From positions 251,107,741 to 251,171,740 of the forward strand of contig CM041465.1 of assembly GCA_023213395.1 (NCBI GenBank): 64,000 nt of DNA. Reading direction: 5' to 3'. Every line of letters begins with the position of its first letter. The stretch's first letter is position 1. A model generated the notes under the pieces. The model made no database searches. It was given only the letters and a program-made list of their open reading frames with translations, and had not been told where the DNA came from. This document shows positions 46,820 to 59,984 of this stretch, piece after piece. The position numbers and the translations under genes are program-made. Origin of the DNA: Cycas panzhihuaensis. Taxonomy: Eukaryota; Cycadophyta.

Positions 46820-48000
46820 GAATTATTTATTTTTCCAAGTTGCCTCTTATCATAATAACCCTTTCCATTTAATCAAGTATTCTATAATGTTTTGCAATTT
46901 AAATTTGCATTGGTGGGTATATATAATTCCTTTAAGTTCAATCATGAACTTCCTCTCCTCATCTATCACTTATGTTTCAGTAATTGTCCTTGTTTGGTAT
47001 CTCACTTTTGCTTTAAGGTTAGACATATAGAAGACACCATAAATCTTGCTTCCTTAAGGTGGATTGAGGGCATAAGCTACTTCTTTGACCACTCTTTGGA
47101 TTTTGTATGGACCATAAAATCTCAATGTTAGTTTATATTTTCCTTTTTTTGAGAGAGAGAGAGGTTTTCTTATATCAATATAGTTTTACATAAATCCATT
47201 CTCTTTCCTTGAATTATTATTTGATTTTCTTCTGGTCTTCTTGTTGCTTTATTTCGTTCCTTGCAACATTAGAGTGTAGCTTGAACTCCTAGGATCCTCT
47301 TTAATTACATGATTAGCTCCTCCATTATAAGTATTTTTGTTATGTTTTGAATGTAGCTGACTTATGCATGAGGAGGGTAGTTGTGTAATGTCATGAAGGA
47401 TGTTGTCTTGATGGAGAAATGGTAATTACTGTTATACCAATATTCAACCAAATGAATCCATCTTTCCAATTTAGATTGGTTATCCTTAGCATAACATTGT
47501 AAATATGTCTTCAGGCTTTTGTTGACCACTTTGATTTAATCATCAGTCTGGGGATGATATGTCATGCTTATGGTAAGTTGGGTCCCTACTAACTTAAATA
47601 GGCCCTTCTAGAAATGGTTTATGAATTTTAGATCTTTATCGCTAATTATCTTTTTAGAAAATTTGTGTAGCCTATGGATATTCTCCATGAATACCTCAAC
47701 TATCTAAGATGCCTTGTAAGATGACTAGATAGGAATTAAGTATGCGTATTTTGTCAAATAATCCACTATTATAAATAAGGAATATTTATATTTAGATTTT
47801 AGTAGATCTATTATAAAATCCATAGATATTTTTTCCCATTTTTGTTTGAATCGACCTAGAGGCTATAGTAACCCTAGAGTTTGTACTAATTTTACCTTTT
47901 ATCTTTAACAAGTCTCACATTCAGAGATGAACTTCCTTACATCTACCTTCATTCCTCTTTAATAAAATGATTTTCTTATCATTTTATAGGTTTTGAAGGT
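46820..48000 (-). pseudogene. pol: Integrase and chromodomain relic of G
   Basis: Read leftward from 48000: the HHCC zinc-finger part (KMIRKSFY-stop-RGMKVDVRKFISECETC, about 47980-47890), the core with SMDFIIDL and FIIVDYLTKYA (about 47830-47750), TYHPQTD with VVNKSLKTYL (about 47590-47500), and the integrase C-terminal FYGPYKI near 47110. It ends with a chromodomain signature EYLIKWKG and EATW at about 46884-46835. Chromodomains steer integration toward particular chromatin in chromoviruses. Stops are scattered throughout. Confidence 0.8.
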
Positions 48001-48011
48001 ACATGAATATC

Positions 48012-49268
48012 TTTTTTTTTTTTTTTTTAATATCATTTAAATAAATGAGGGGATTAAAAGGGGATCCTAACCCCTATATAAAATTTACCAGATCGACTAC
48101 AAAGATCTATCATGACAAGCCCATGGCCTAGATACCCAGAGCAACCCAACTTAACAACATACTACTACTAGCCCACCCCAACCATGACAAGTCTAATGGC
48201 TAGCTATGTATTTATTGGCACTGGTATTTAGTGTCTGAACTAAAAGATCCATTAGAACTTGTTCCTTCCAAGTCTTTCCTGACCAGACCCATAATCTCCT
48301 CACCAAGTCATCCCTTTACACTTTAACCCTTCTAAATTAGACCCCCTAGTTCGCCATTCTATTGGCTACCCCATTCCCCTCCCTATAGATATGGACCATC
48401 TGAACGGTTTCTCTCCCTTAGAGGAGCTCCTTAGTGTCCTTACTCATGGCCCTATGATTCTAATCCAGATTTGCTTCCTCTCTAATTAGTTTTATCACAT
48501 TAAGGGAGTCCTCTTCCATGATGACTCTTAGGATCCCATCTTAAGATATCATATCCACGGCCTTACATATCACTCCAATCTTAGTGCGGTGGTTTGTTTA
48601 AATACCATAATAGTCTGCAAAAGTCTAATGCACCTTGCCATCTTTATCCCTACACAACCCACCTCCCCTGGCTTCCCCAAGATTACCTTTTAATACTCCA
48701 TCAAGGCTTACTTTAAGCTAATTCTCTGGAGGGGGGTGCCAAGAATCTTGTCTCTTAGACTCCACCTTGAATTTGGGGGTCTCTATGCCCTAATTTGCCA
48801 ATATCTTCTTTTCCTTAAGGGAAATGTAACTATCTTCCTTATCCTTTAGGGTCTCTTTCAAAGCGACGATAATCATCCCAAAAAGTTTTGACTCGTTCAT
48901 ACTTTTGTCTTGGAAGATATGCATATTCCTTTCTTTCCATGTATTCTAAATCAACATAGGCAGAGATGTTATCCATAAAAACCTTAATGTCCTGCTCCTA
49001 AAGGGGTATGACCAAGCATATGTTATTTCCTTCGCAGTCCTAGGTAAAACCCAAGCAACCACGAAGGTGCTCCATAGCTTCGCCCACACCTCCCTAGTAT
49101 ACGGACATTGCAACACTATATGATCCAAAGACTCCTCCTCTTGAAGGCAAAGAGTACACTTATTCACTAGCAAGAAGCCTCTTTTCCTAAGGTTGTCTAA
49201 GGTCATAATCTTATGCTTAAGGCATAGCCACCAAAAGATGGCAACCTTAGGGATTATTTCCATTTTCC
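48012..49268 (-). mobile_element. 5'-truncated LINE (L1-type) inserted in G
   Basis: A poly(T) run at 48011-48028 is the poly(A) tail in minus orientation. Flanks carry a 16-base target duplication, aaggtacatgaatatc (about 47996-48011) and aaggtgcatgaatatc (about 49270-49285), differing at one base. The body encodes the zinc-binding end of an L1 reverse transcriptase (zf-RVT: CTLCLQEEESLDHIVLQCP, 49278-48946). A plant L1 RNase H follows (SLDGVLKGNLGEARGGG...RDKDG near 48720-48600) with several stops. Everything upstream of zf-RVT is missing. Confidence 0.85.
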
Positions 49269-49289
49269 TAAGGTGCATGAATATCTAGT

Positions 49290-52200
49290 TGTAGGTGTTT
49301 TATGATATTTTCTAAGGACTACCTCCTTGAAGTATAATTTTTAAGGCAAGTAGATCATATTCTTATAGAGTTGGGTGCTTCCCTTCTTTGTCCAAAGAGA
49401 CTTTGCTAGGTTTTCAAAACATCTTCTCGTAATGGTCTTAGCCTTCCTATCTTATAAGTATTCCTAATGCAATTGCTTCAGCCATGTTGGTATGGTTGTT
49501 GTAATGGCTAAGCACTTATTCTCTTTGAACTTCCTTGATAAGGCATTTATTATGATGTTTTCCTCCCCTTTCTTATATGAGATCTCAAACTTATAATCCC
49601 AGATTTTGCTAACCCACTTTTATTGCTCCTTAGATAAGTTTCATTGTGTTAAAAAATATTTTAACTTGCAGTAATCTATCTTTATGATAAATTTTATTCC
49701 TAATAAGTATTGCCTTCACTTTGTCAAGGCATGTAGAATGGTTAACATCTCTTTATCATATGCACTTTTAGCTTTTTCATGTAAATTTAGCTTTTGGCTC
49801 TTATATGCTATGGGATACTATTCTTCTAACAGTCTTGCTCCTACACAAGTACCTAACGAGTTGTAATTAACCATAAATGGCTGCGATAAATTTGGCATGG
49901 TTAGAATTAAAGTGGTAGTGATAACCACCTTTAAGTTCTCAAAGCTTAAGCTAACACTCTCATTCTAGTTAAAATTATCCTTCTTGGTAAGATTTGTGAA
50001 GGATTTGACTATAATAATATATCCCTTGATAAATTTTTGATAGTATCCTATGATTCCTAAAAATCCTGTGAGCTTTGATACTTTTTTCTTTTTATTGAGC
50101 CTATGAAGAATTGCTTATATCTTTGGAGGGTTAATTCTAATTTCATCTTCTGAGATGATATATGTAAGTTTTTTTAGGGTTCTTTTTCCAAAGTAGCATT
50201 TGGATTTCATTGTAAAGAATTGGTTGTCCTAGAGAACCTATAATATTTATTGGATATGCACCACATGATTTTGCCATAGTTGATTATAGATAAGAATAAC
50301 ATCAAAGAAAACCATAATAAAACTTCTTAAGAAGGATGTGAAAACATTGTTCATATTCACTTGTAATGTTGTTGGGGCACTAGTTAACTTAAATTACATA
50401 ACCTTGAATTCGTATCATCCTTGGTGTGCTTGAAAATCTGTCTTTTTTATTTCTTAAGGTTGGATCAATATCTGATAATATTTGAAATGTGAGTTGATCT
50501 TAGGAAAATACCTTGTTTCTTATAACTCATTTGTAATATCATCTGTTTATGGAATGGGGTATTTGTTCTTAATCATTTTCTTGTTTAAGGTTCTTTAATT
50601 GATATATATTTGAAAAGACCTATCATTTTTTGTGCTTAAGATAACAAGTGCTACACAAGAGCTTTTGCTTAATATGATGGTGTTAGAATCCAATAAATCA
50701 TGTGTAAGGTTTTTTATTTCTATTTTCTAGTCATGCATTGACTAATATTGATGAATGATAGTAGTCCTTCTTCTTAGTTCTAACTCAATGATAGTTCTAT
50801 GTTTCGACTAAGTGGTAGCCTCATTGGTAATTCTTGAAAAACATCTTAGTAATAGTTTACAAGCTCACCTATTTTGTTCTTTTGTTTGAGTGGTAGTTTG
50901 TCCTTATGACTCTTTTCTTATATAGAGAATTAGATTATGATGAACCTAACATGTCCTTCATAAAGTATTTTCCCCATCTTTTCTATGGATATGACCCTAG
51001 ATTTTGGAGAGCTAATGCCATTTAGTTAATACTTCCTTCTATCCTAGTTGAATTTGATGAAGTTTTTGTCATGATTTAGAGTATAAATCCCTAATGTCCT
51101 CAACTATTTGACTCCAAAGGCTATATCAAAGTATTTAATATGAAAAGTATAGTAGTTTGCTAAAAAATTATAGTTGTTAATGTGCAATTGTTGATGCTTG
51201 ACCTTGCCTTAGCATTGTAAGGCCTATTCTCGAAGAAGTGAGATACTAAAATATTTTCTCTTCATGTTTAACCCTAATTCTATAGCTACACTAATGTCAA
51301 TGAAATTGGGGATGCTCCCTAAGTTGATAAGAATGAATACCTTTCTTTTTCTAAGGTATATTATGAGTTTAATAGTGCTAGGTAGGGTTACCCTTGATAT
51401 GGTTGCTAGGGATATTTTAAGTTAGCCATCATTTAACTCCTCTTTATGTGATATTTTTTCCTAGATTAGTTCCTTCTTTAGATCCTTCTGATGTTCTCTT
51501 TCTTTATCATCTTCAATGTTGAGCTCCATGTTATATAACTTCCTCTTCATATACCAATGCCTCTTGACCCAAGCCTTTTTACAAATGTAACATATATTAA
51601 GTGTTCTTTCCTTAGTTCTCTCTATCTCCCTAAGCCCTTTGTGTTGTGCTTTATGCCATACTTTTGCTTAGATTTAAACCCTATCAGCTTTGAAACCCTT
51701 GGTTGCTCAGTCTTGTTGGCTTATGTTTGGGTCTGTGGTAGTTTGTGTAAAGCTCCCTTTGAGTGGCTTGAATATATAATTTGGTTTCTCACTGAGTTGA
51801 TAGCCTCATTCAAGATAATTAGATTAAAATAATAGATGTCCTATTGAATCTTTAGATGCAAATTATTAATATAATATTGGTGTACTTTTGCAAGAGTATT
51901 TCTAACTTTTAAATTGAGTCTTTCAAACTCATATATATAATGTTTAACTGATCATCCTTGTTAGAATAGTGTCCCAATTAGACATGGTAAGGACTATTCT
52001 ATTTTTTTTTTTCCTATTTATTCCCTAAAGTCTTCCATAAAGTACTTAAGTTTGTGAGTTTTTCTTCCCCTTTTCTATAGTATGTCTTACATGTACATAG
52101 ACCCTATAAGATGGTCTATAGTAAAGTTGATTTATTCCTTCGCATTACTAATACAAAGTGAGTGGATGATATTTTCTATTTTCACTAGCCATTTGTCTAC

Positions 52201-52620
52201 TTTAATTTCACCATTTTATGAATATATTGGCATTTTAAAATTGTGGTAGAAAATTAGTGGTTAGCAATTATCATATCTTTTATACTCTCTTTAATCATCC
52301 TCATATATTTTATATTCCTTTTGATTCTCTTTATTATTGCTTCTTCTAGAGTCCTCCATCTCTTTTTTTCCCTTGGGATTCTTCTTTATGGCTAATATCC
52401 CCAACTAATTGAATCTTTGGCCAATATACTCTACAATGTTATCAAATCCTTTCTAAGTTTCTTTCGTGTGATTATTTAGATCTTCTCTAAGAATTTGGAT
52501 CTTTTCGATGTTATGATCTATCCTTCTAGTGGGTTTAACTATTTATGGTTTCTAAGAACTTGAGAAAAGCTCTGGTTTGACAAATGGCCTAGAGATCTCC
52601 TTAATCTTTTATGGTATATA
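49290..52620 (-). pseudogene. pol: gag, protease, RT and RNase H relic of G
   Basis: Read leftward: a gag line (NGEIKVDKWLVKIENI near 52230-52180), a CCHC-like knuckle (CYICKKAWVKRHW near 51590-51550), an RT whose FFDVILIYNQ near 50310-50270 corresponds to the gypsy FxDDILIYS motif, and RNase H with PIAYKSQKLNLHEKAKSAYDKEML near 49815-49745 and LKYFLTQ near 49650. Frames are broken by many stops. Protease could not be placed with confidence. Confidence 0.7.
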
Positions 52621-53163
52621 TCACATCAATTTAATTTTAAAGTGTACTAAATTATAGCTCAGAATGAAGGTATCTAAACTAGGATCTTAATAGTTTAGAC
52701 GAAATTAAATTATGATACTTGTAGGAAAAGTTATGGCCCTTTTAATATAGATTATGATTGGGGTTTTTTGGGGAACTATAGTAGTACATGTTACTAAAAT
52801 GTTGATAACTTTTGATCTTGATATTTAATTGAATTGAAACTAATTCTAGTAGAAAGTAAACTTCAAGACATACAAATTCTAAAAAATTTTGAGGTTAACC
52901 AAACACCTATAGCCAAAGTTATAGTCATTCAAATTTGTTATAACAAATTTTAGGCCCTATAGGTAATAACAAATAGTAGGCCAAAATTGCATTCCCTATA
53001 ACTTTCACAAATTCAATCCAAATTATGTAGTATAACCACTCAAAATTTACAAAACAAGTTTGGTTGCCTCAATTCTATGGTTACATTTTTCAAATTCATT
53101 TGTTTGCATTCTCTAAAATACCAATATTTGATAGGCCAAAAATTGAAGCTTTGTGATACCATT

Positions 53164-53415
53164 TGAAGTGATCCCAATTGGACCTATTTTGTCAAATAAG
53201 AAGAAAGTTGAAATGAAACCCCTAAGAGCCTAAATGGTCAAATACACTAAATGAATTAACTTATAAAATATGATTCACAAATGAATGATATTTCCTTATT
53301 TATAGGTAATAAACTACTTATTTAATAATAATCATAATTAAGGCCAACTTTTAATATTTTAAAATTTGATAATTAATCATAATTATAACCAACTCAAAAG
53401 TTGTGGATGGTCACA
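53164..53415 (-). repeat. 5' LTR of G (right copy)
   Basis: TGAAGTGATCCCAATTGG ... GGTCACA corresponds to the left copy and follows the complement of the primer site (gtgatacca) at 53153-53161. Confidence 0.75.
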
Positions 53416-55895
53416 ACACTGTCATATCCAAATGAGCATATTAATTTTCTTCTGAAAAGCACTACATTTTTATATTTACAAATAAAAAATAACACTTCCA
53501 CCCTGAGTAATTTCTACACCTATATATATGTTTTGGAGAAGACATTATTGCCAAATGACATGGCATTCCATCCAAGCTTATCACTTAGCACAGGTTGAGA
53601 AATTTTGGTCACCCATTCTTAGGCTAACTTGGTAGAAGTATAGGCCCAAAAGAGGTGACTTAATATCTTTGCTTCCTAGCAGAAAACATGTTATTTCTTT
53701 ATTTCTATGTTTAGCCAAACCAGACTTTATCACTAACCCATCATGCATGATTGACTAGGTAAAAGAGGCCTTTTAGGACTCTAATAGTACACATCAGATC
53801 CTATAGAACCACCTCTACTAGATGACATCATTAGATTTGATGCTTTTGATTTTGTCAATCTTATCAACGATATTGTCACTAGGCATAAGGAGTTTTATAC
53901 ATATGAGATGCAAAAAAATTAAGGAATGATTGAGATGCATCTTAAGTTTAATCCCTCCACCAATTAATGCTCCCACTTATGGAAAGATTCAAGATAAAAG
54001 TCATTGAATAACTGATGAAATTTTCTCAATAATAAACTTGTAAGATACTTCAAGCAAGAATTATCAACTAACCATCTCTAATGGTTTCCACCATCCCCTA
54101 AGAGTATCAAACATCTGATATATAAACAATAGCCCCTTTTTGTTGAGCCTTTTTGCCTTGAACCATATGATTAGTCTAAGACACATTCCATTATGAAGCA
54201 ATAAAGATGACCACCACAAGGAATAATTGCAAAACGATAGACCCCTATATGGCTCATTTCTTCTCCATCTCCTTAGCTTACTATATACCTATCATATGCC
54301 CCGTATGGATTTGAAAAGAGGAGAGTTAACCACCCACTAGGCATTTAAGGTTACATGTATATTTAACTTCAAACTCAATATTCCATATGGCTTTCCCTAA
54401 GAAACATTGTTCATAAACTAACATCTTTTGTGACTTTTCTTCATCAACCACTCTATAGGATTTTGCTATCACTAATGCCTAAGCCACCCTAATCCTTGGG
54501 CCTATATTAGGTTTGTTAGTTCACTTAAATAAACTCTTTTCTTGCCTCATTATTTGGTGAAAGGAACATTACAAAACGCTTAACCATCCTATCATAGGAT
54601 ATACTAGATAACATCCAATAAAATAAATACTAAATATGTATGGTTGCTAGGGTCTTCATATAGGGTTTGCACTTGCTAGCGAAGAAAAGATATCTAGAAG
54701 TCTAGGAGGTAAGATTTTTTATACTTGTTTGACAACATACTCTTACATTTCAAGCAACATGACTTAGAACCCAAAGTATATGTTTAGAAATTTAAAGACT
54801 TCACTTATTTTTATCTAGCTCTATTTATACTAGGCCAAGCATTCAGATCTATCCTTTGAGATTTGATGGTAATAAGCAGGTTTCCCCTGATAGATTTTAG
54901 ATCTTAAGGTGATTAGGTGATCCCAAATAATGAATGGGTGAATCTTTAGATCTAAAGGTGTCTGCATGAACCTAAGCAATGAATGGGCGAATAAGTTTTC
55001 CCCTTTTTTAGCCTCAATAAAAATGTAAATGGTTTTCTCCAAATTTCTGCCCTTTTATGTATATTATTGACTAATTCAATGGAGCCAATTAAATTATGAA
55101 ATTAAAGTTTCTTACATTAACCATGAGATGTTTTAGGTGTTTTTCTTTTCTATATTTATATGTGGTATTTATAATATATATTCTTATTAGTTATAAATGG
55201 TTCCTAAGTATAATAAAAGGTTATTTGCTGTAAATAACTCTTAGAGGATTATAGAAGGTCACTTATTTCTCTATATTCACTATTATTAGTGAAGCTATTG
55301 ATAATGAACATCAATATTTGCGATACCCTTTTAATCTTATTTAAATCCAATTAAGAGTATTGTAAGATCTATACATAAATATTATATGTTTAGAACACAT
55401 ATGAATGTGTATATCTTATTAGTAATGGTTTTTCATATTGCATGAATAATGATTATTTATAATGCATATTCTTAACATTTAGTTTGTGTTAATGATGATA
55501 AATATACCCCACTAATGGAATAGCTTTTAATGGTCATTAATGATCAATACTGATTAATGGCAAATAGATGTTGGTGACAATAAATTAAGTGTTATTAAAT
55601 TAATACTAAGACTATTTCTAATTATCATGATTTATATGTCAGTTTCTCTACTTGTTTTATATAATTTACATGTAAATTTTTATTTTAATAATTATGTTTT
55701 TTAATAACTCTAAATGGAAACTATTATTAATGTATGATTTTTAATAGTTGATAACAAATATTAATTATTGTCTTATATCTCTAATTCTATTTAAGGGTTG
55801 ATTGCACACATTAACTGTTATGTTGCACTTCCATCACCACTTAAGTATAATTGATGAAATGTCAAGATATATTTATAAATATTATATATTAAAAA
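53416..55895. other. AT-rich intergenic DNA, no gene recognised
   Basis: No protein domain, LTR pair or RNA gene was recognised in about 2.5 kb. From about 55140 to 55890 short motifs such as aataatgattatttata recur, and the same motif appears beyond element C at 63808. Confidence 0.4.
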
Positions 55896-56193
55896 TGAAA
55901 AGAGTGGATCTATCCTTCATCTCTATGCACTAAACACAAAGGCAAACATGGGAGTAAGAGAGACTTGAGAGAAAGAAAGTAGCTCTTACAAAATGGGGAG
56001 GTAAGAATGAATCTTCTCCATTGAGCTTTTACTTTTATATTGAGAGAGGGAGCATTAGAGTTAGATGAAATGAAATTATACATAATGCACATGAAAGTGC
56101 ATTTCACTTAAATGATCTAATTTAAAGTTTACTTAAGACCCTTTTTCGAAATAATCAACTAATGTAATGACCTTGTGTCATTAACCCTTTTCA
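55896..56193 (-). repeat. 3' LTR of copia C
   Basis: TGAAAAGAGTGG ... CCCTTTTCA on the plus strand. The complement of a polypurine tract (atctcccccttaatgg) follows at 56194. Confidence 0.92.
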
Positions 56194-56429
56194 ATCTCCC
56201 CCTTAATGGTAGAAGGTCATTTCATTCTATTTTATTCTATCTTATGAGGTCTTCATTTGAGCCTCTTACAAAGCAAACTACTATAACACTTTTGTGGGAA
56301 ACCCTCATGGGGAAGAAAACCCACAAATTTTCTAATCTACTAACCTGGCTCATGCAACTCTTTAAATGAAGCCAATCAATACAATGAATTTTGTAGATGA
56401 AATCTACTGAGTCTTCATATACCATTTAG

Positions 56430-56625
56430 TCATCCCCCATGCCCTTTCAGGTTTTCACAGGTTATGATTTTCCAAAATGATACAACCCTTATCCTTTCAC
56501 GCCCACAAGGGGTTTTCACGAATGGAATAGAGTAGAGACTTACTCTTATCATTCTGTGTCCACAAAGGGTTTTCACGAATGAGATAGAGTATGATGGTCC
56601 TATTATCATCTCCTTCAATCAGTCG
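56430..56625 (-). repeat. 3' untranslated tandem repeat of copia C
   Basis: It is the counterpart of 25746-25940 in A. After the pol stop (TGA 56621-56619) the frame stays open for 62 codons and again repeats FVKT.CG. Confidence 0.7.
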
Positions 56626-58150
56626 AAGATAGAGGCCCTAAGGCCGAGTTGCTTTCCGAAATATTTAAACTTCACCCTCTTCAATGGTTTGGTGAAGATA
56701 TCAGCCACTTGATCTACTGTGGGCGAGACTCGGTTGAATTATGCCATCATGAACTAGTTCTCTAATCCTGTGGACTTTCATACTTATATGTTTGGTATGA
56801 TCATGAAATGCAAGATTTTTAGCCATCTAGATTGTAGATTGATTATCTACATATAAGCTAGTGGAACTTGTTTGGGTGGCATTTAATGTATTCAACAATT
56901 TTCTAAGCCATAGCACCTCCTTGCTTGTCTTAGAAGCAGTAATGTACTTAGCTTTGGCAGTTGAGTGCAGAATTATCTTCTCAAATGCGGATCTCCATGA
57001 TATTGGTGTTGTTCCAAGAAATGTTACATACCTAAATGTAGATCTTCCTGTGCGTTATCTATGGCAAAGTCTGAGTCTGTGTATGCATAAAGTTTAAATT
57101 CTACATTGGGTTCATACAACAGACCATATTTACTAATCGTCTTTAGGTACCTCAACACTTGTATTGCAACTTACCAATAATTCTGCTTAGGATTTGTCAT
57201 GAATCTTGCAAAAATACCGATAGAGTAGGCAATATCTGGCCTTGTGTTAGTAGTATAGATGAGACTACCTACAAGTTGGCTGTAGAGTATTGCATCTACC
57301 TGCCTAATGTCACCATCAATTGAGAGTTTAATATTAGGCTCCATAGGTGTATCCATTGGTCGAGCACTTTCTAACTAAAACTTTGTCAGAAGATCATTGG
57401 TATATTTTTATTCAGAGAGAAATATTTTGCCATTCTTTTGAGTTGCTTCAATTCCCAAGTAATATTTCATCAACCTAAGGTCAGGCAATTCAAAAGTTTT
57501 AACAAGGTCCTTCTTCAACTGGCTGATTACCTGTTCACTATTCCCCATTATTAGCATGCTATCCACAAAGATTAAGAGGTAAGTAACTTTATCATTTTGG
57601 TGCTTGATGACTAATGTTGTATCAATATCTTGATAGTCACAAACCTCATATCCAATTTGCCTCATTCTTTCAGACAACTTGGTAAACCAAGTAGGAGGGG
57701 CTTGCTTTAGGCCGTATAAGGACTTTTTGAGCTTGCAAACTTTATGCTCGTGACTGATAATCTCGTATCCTTCTAGCTGATCCATGTAAATTTCTTCTTT
57801 AAGGTCCCCATTAAGAAATGCAGTATTAACATCGAGTTGGTAGATTTTCTAACCCTGTTGAGTAGCCAAGGCTATAAGAGTTATGATTGTAAGCCACTTG
57901 GTTATAGGAGTAAAGATTTCAGTGTAGTCAATGCCTTCCCTTTACGTGAATCCTTTTGCTACCAACCTTGCCTTGTGTTTTTCTAGGGTGCCATCTGATC
58001 TATACTTATTTTTTAACACTCATTTATTTTGAACTACCTTTCTTCCAAGTGGTAGATCAACAAGCTCCCATGTACTGTTCTTAATAAGAGATTGGTACTC
58101 TTTGTTCATAGCATTTCTCCAAGCTACATGCTTTACAACTTCTTGGTACA
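56626..58150 (-). pseudogene. pol: RT and RNase H part of copia C pol
   Basis: Read leftward: AWRNAMN-like RT start near 58130, then the frame 57785-57408 with [15 protein letters not shown] and LLIFVDSMLIMGN. The catalytic Asp pair (DD in A) is here DS, so RT would be inactive. RNase H runs about 57360-56625 with SIGIFARFM, TDSDFA and the ADIFTKPLKRVKF end. Stops and frameshifts occur, as near 57840 and 57000. Confidence 0.8.
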
Positions 58151-58539
58151 TTAGAGCTCTTCATTAAGAGCAAGATGCAGTTCTACTGGTTCAAGCTCAA
58201 CGGAAAGTGATTCATGCATACTTACTCTATGGGCACTTCTAGTGCCAGTTTTGCCTACCTCATCTGGTCATATGTCCTTGTGTAGCTGGTAGGCTTCACG
58301 AAAACCTCAAGTTGGGAATGAGGTTTTCATTTCCACAACCTCTTGATCTTCGTTTTGATCCTAAAAAGGATCATGTGAAATATTTGAGATGGAGGAAGTT
58401 GACGATGCTAGAGAAGATGGGCTAGCCACAGATGTTGGAGAAGATGATCCTTCTGATATGGCTTTATCTTTGTCAACTTGTCTATTCACAAATGATGGTG
58501 TTGGATGTGTACACATTGGCTGGGAGTCACAGCTTGTAT

Positions 58540-59980
58540 CCTCTCAGGCTCTATTGTCAGATTCCAAGATTTTGAGCAACTGTTCAGCATCTCCCCCCGT
58601 AAATTTTAGAATCTCGACATCAAATTCAGTGGCATCATTAAATTGGTATAAAGGTACCTTGGAGTCAAGTCTGAGTAATTGATCTTCAGTCTCTGCAAAG
58701 ATAACATATCTAGTGATGATGATTTTGCGATGTGAAGGTATGAAGACCTTGTATCCCTTTTTGTTCATAGGGTATCTGACAAAGATACCTTTGATGGCTC
58801 TATCTTGGAGCTTATTTCTATGTTCCTCTATAATATAAGCATAACAAGTAGAGCCAAAAATTCTGAAGTGGGAGATAGAGGGGGTTTGTCCATACCACAT
58901 TTTATGTATAGAAGGGTTGAGCTTGGAGGGACTAACAGTATTGATGCAATACACAACAATTTAGATAGCCTTAACCTAAAGATAGATAGGGACATTCTTA
59001 TATACCAGCATAGCACGAGCCATATTCATGATAGTCCTGTTCATGCACTCGACAACTCCATTTTGCTGGGGTGTACCTACAATAGTGGTACGATGTTTGA
59101 TTCCATGTTGACGTAGGTACAATTCAAACTCATTGGATATGTACTTGCCACCATTGTCAGTCTTGAGTATTTTGATCTTGAATCCAGATTTATTTTCCAC
59201 GTGGGCCTTGAAAGCTTGAAACATAGAAAAGGCTTCATCTTTCTTTGTAAGAAAAATAACTCATACTTTCTTGGTAAAATCATCAATGAAAGTAATATAG
59301 TACCACTTCTGTTTGAGAGAAGGGATGGGCATATGATTACATATATCTGAGTGTGCAAGTTATAAAGGTTGGCTAGATTTCTATTGACTATGAGGAAAGG
59401 GTTGTCTTTGAGATTTGGCAATAATACATGCTTCACATTTAAAGGGCTTAGAGGAGAGCTTAGGCAAACTAGGAAGAGTGGCTTGTAGTTCTATTAAATG
59501 ATCAATTTTGATATGGACCATATGAGCATGCCATAGGGCTGCTTGGGATAACTTTTGAGGAATCAGGGTTGTGGTAAAAGCAGATTCATCATCAACATAG
59601 TTGGCTTCAAAGGATGGTGAGCTAGTTAGGCGAAAAAGTTTGCCATCAAGAATTCTAGTCATAACCACATCATTTGAAGGAGGGTGAATGACACAAAGAG
59701 TTTGATTGTTTGTAGTTACACTTAGATCAAATCCGCGAGAGACAAGGGTGGACAGGGAGAGTAGATTCTGCTTCAAAGTAGGAATATATAAAACATCAAC
59801 AAGTGTAAAATCTAGAAGGCCTGAGAGTTTCATGCAAACAGTTCCAAGTCCTTTGACTGACTGAGATGATTTGTCAGCCATGTATACAACACCACGAACT
59901 TCAGAGTTAAAATCTTGAAAGAACTAGTGATGACAAATCATGTGTTGTGTTGATCCAGTATCCATGATCCATGATGAAGT
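58540..59980 (-). pseudogene. pol: Protease and integrase part of copia C pol
   Basis: Protease begins with WIMDTGSTQHM near 59975 (active DTGS intact, unlike A). The frame 59881-59381 covers the protease C-terminus and the zinc-binding LWHAHMVHIKI...CEACIIAKSQ. The core frame 59224-58976 has KTDNGGKYISNEF and PQQNGVVECMNRTIM, with the catalytic Asp and Glu both present. Then 58954-58544 carries the C-terminal region. Breaks separate these frames. Confidence 0.8.
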
Positions 59981-59984
59981 ATTT

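Larger units (their letters stand above)
46501..53415 (-). mobile_element. Chromovirus-type Ty3/gypsy element G (decayed)
   Basis: Two 252-bp LTRs in direct orientation (46501-46752 and 53164-53415) bracket a minus-strand interior. It has a TGGTATCAC primer site at the right (complement near 53152-53161) and a purine tract at the left (complement of about 46753-46770). Interior relics run gag, protease, RT, RNase H, integrase, chromodomain in gypsy order. A LINE fragment sits inside. The flanking 5-mers do not match, so the target duplication is lost or the ends are misplaced by a base or two. Confidence 0.8.

Noticed and set aside
53580-54700. Possible LINE reverse-transcriptase relic on the minus strand
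   Set aside because: A few suggestive words but no catalytic motif or poly(A) tail could be placed.
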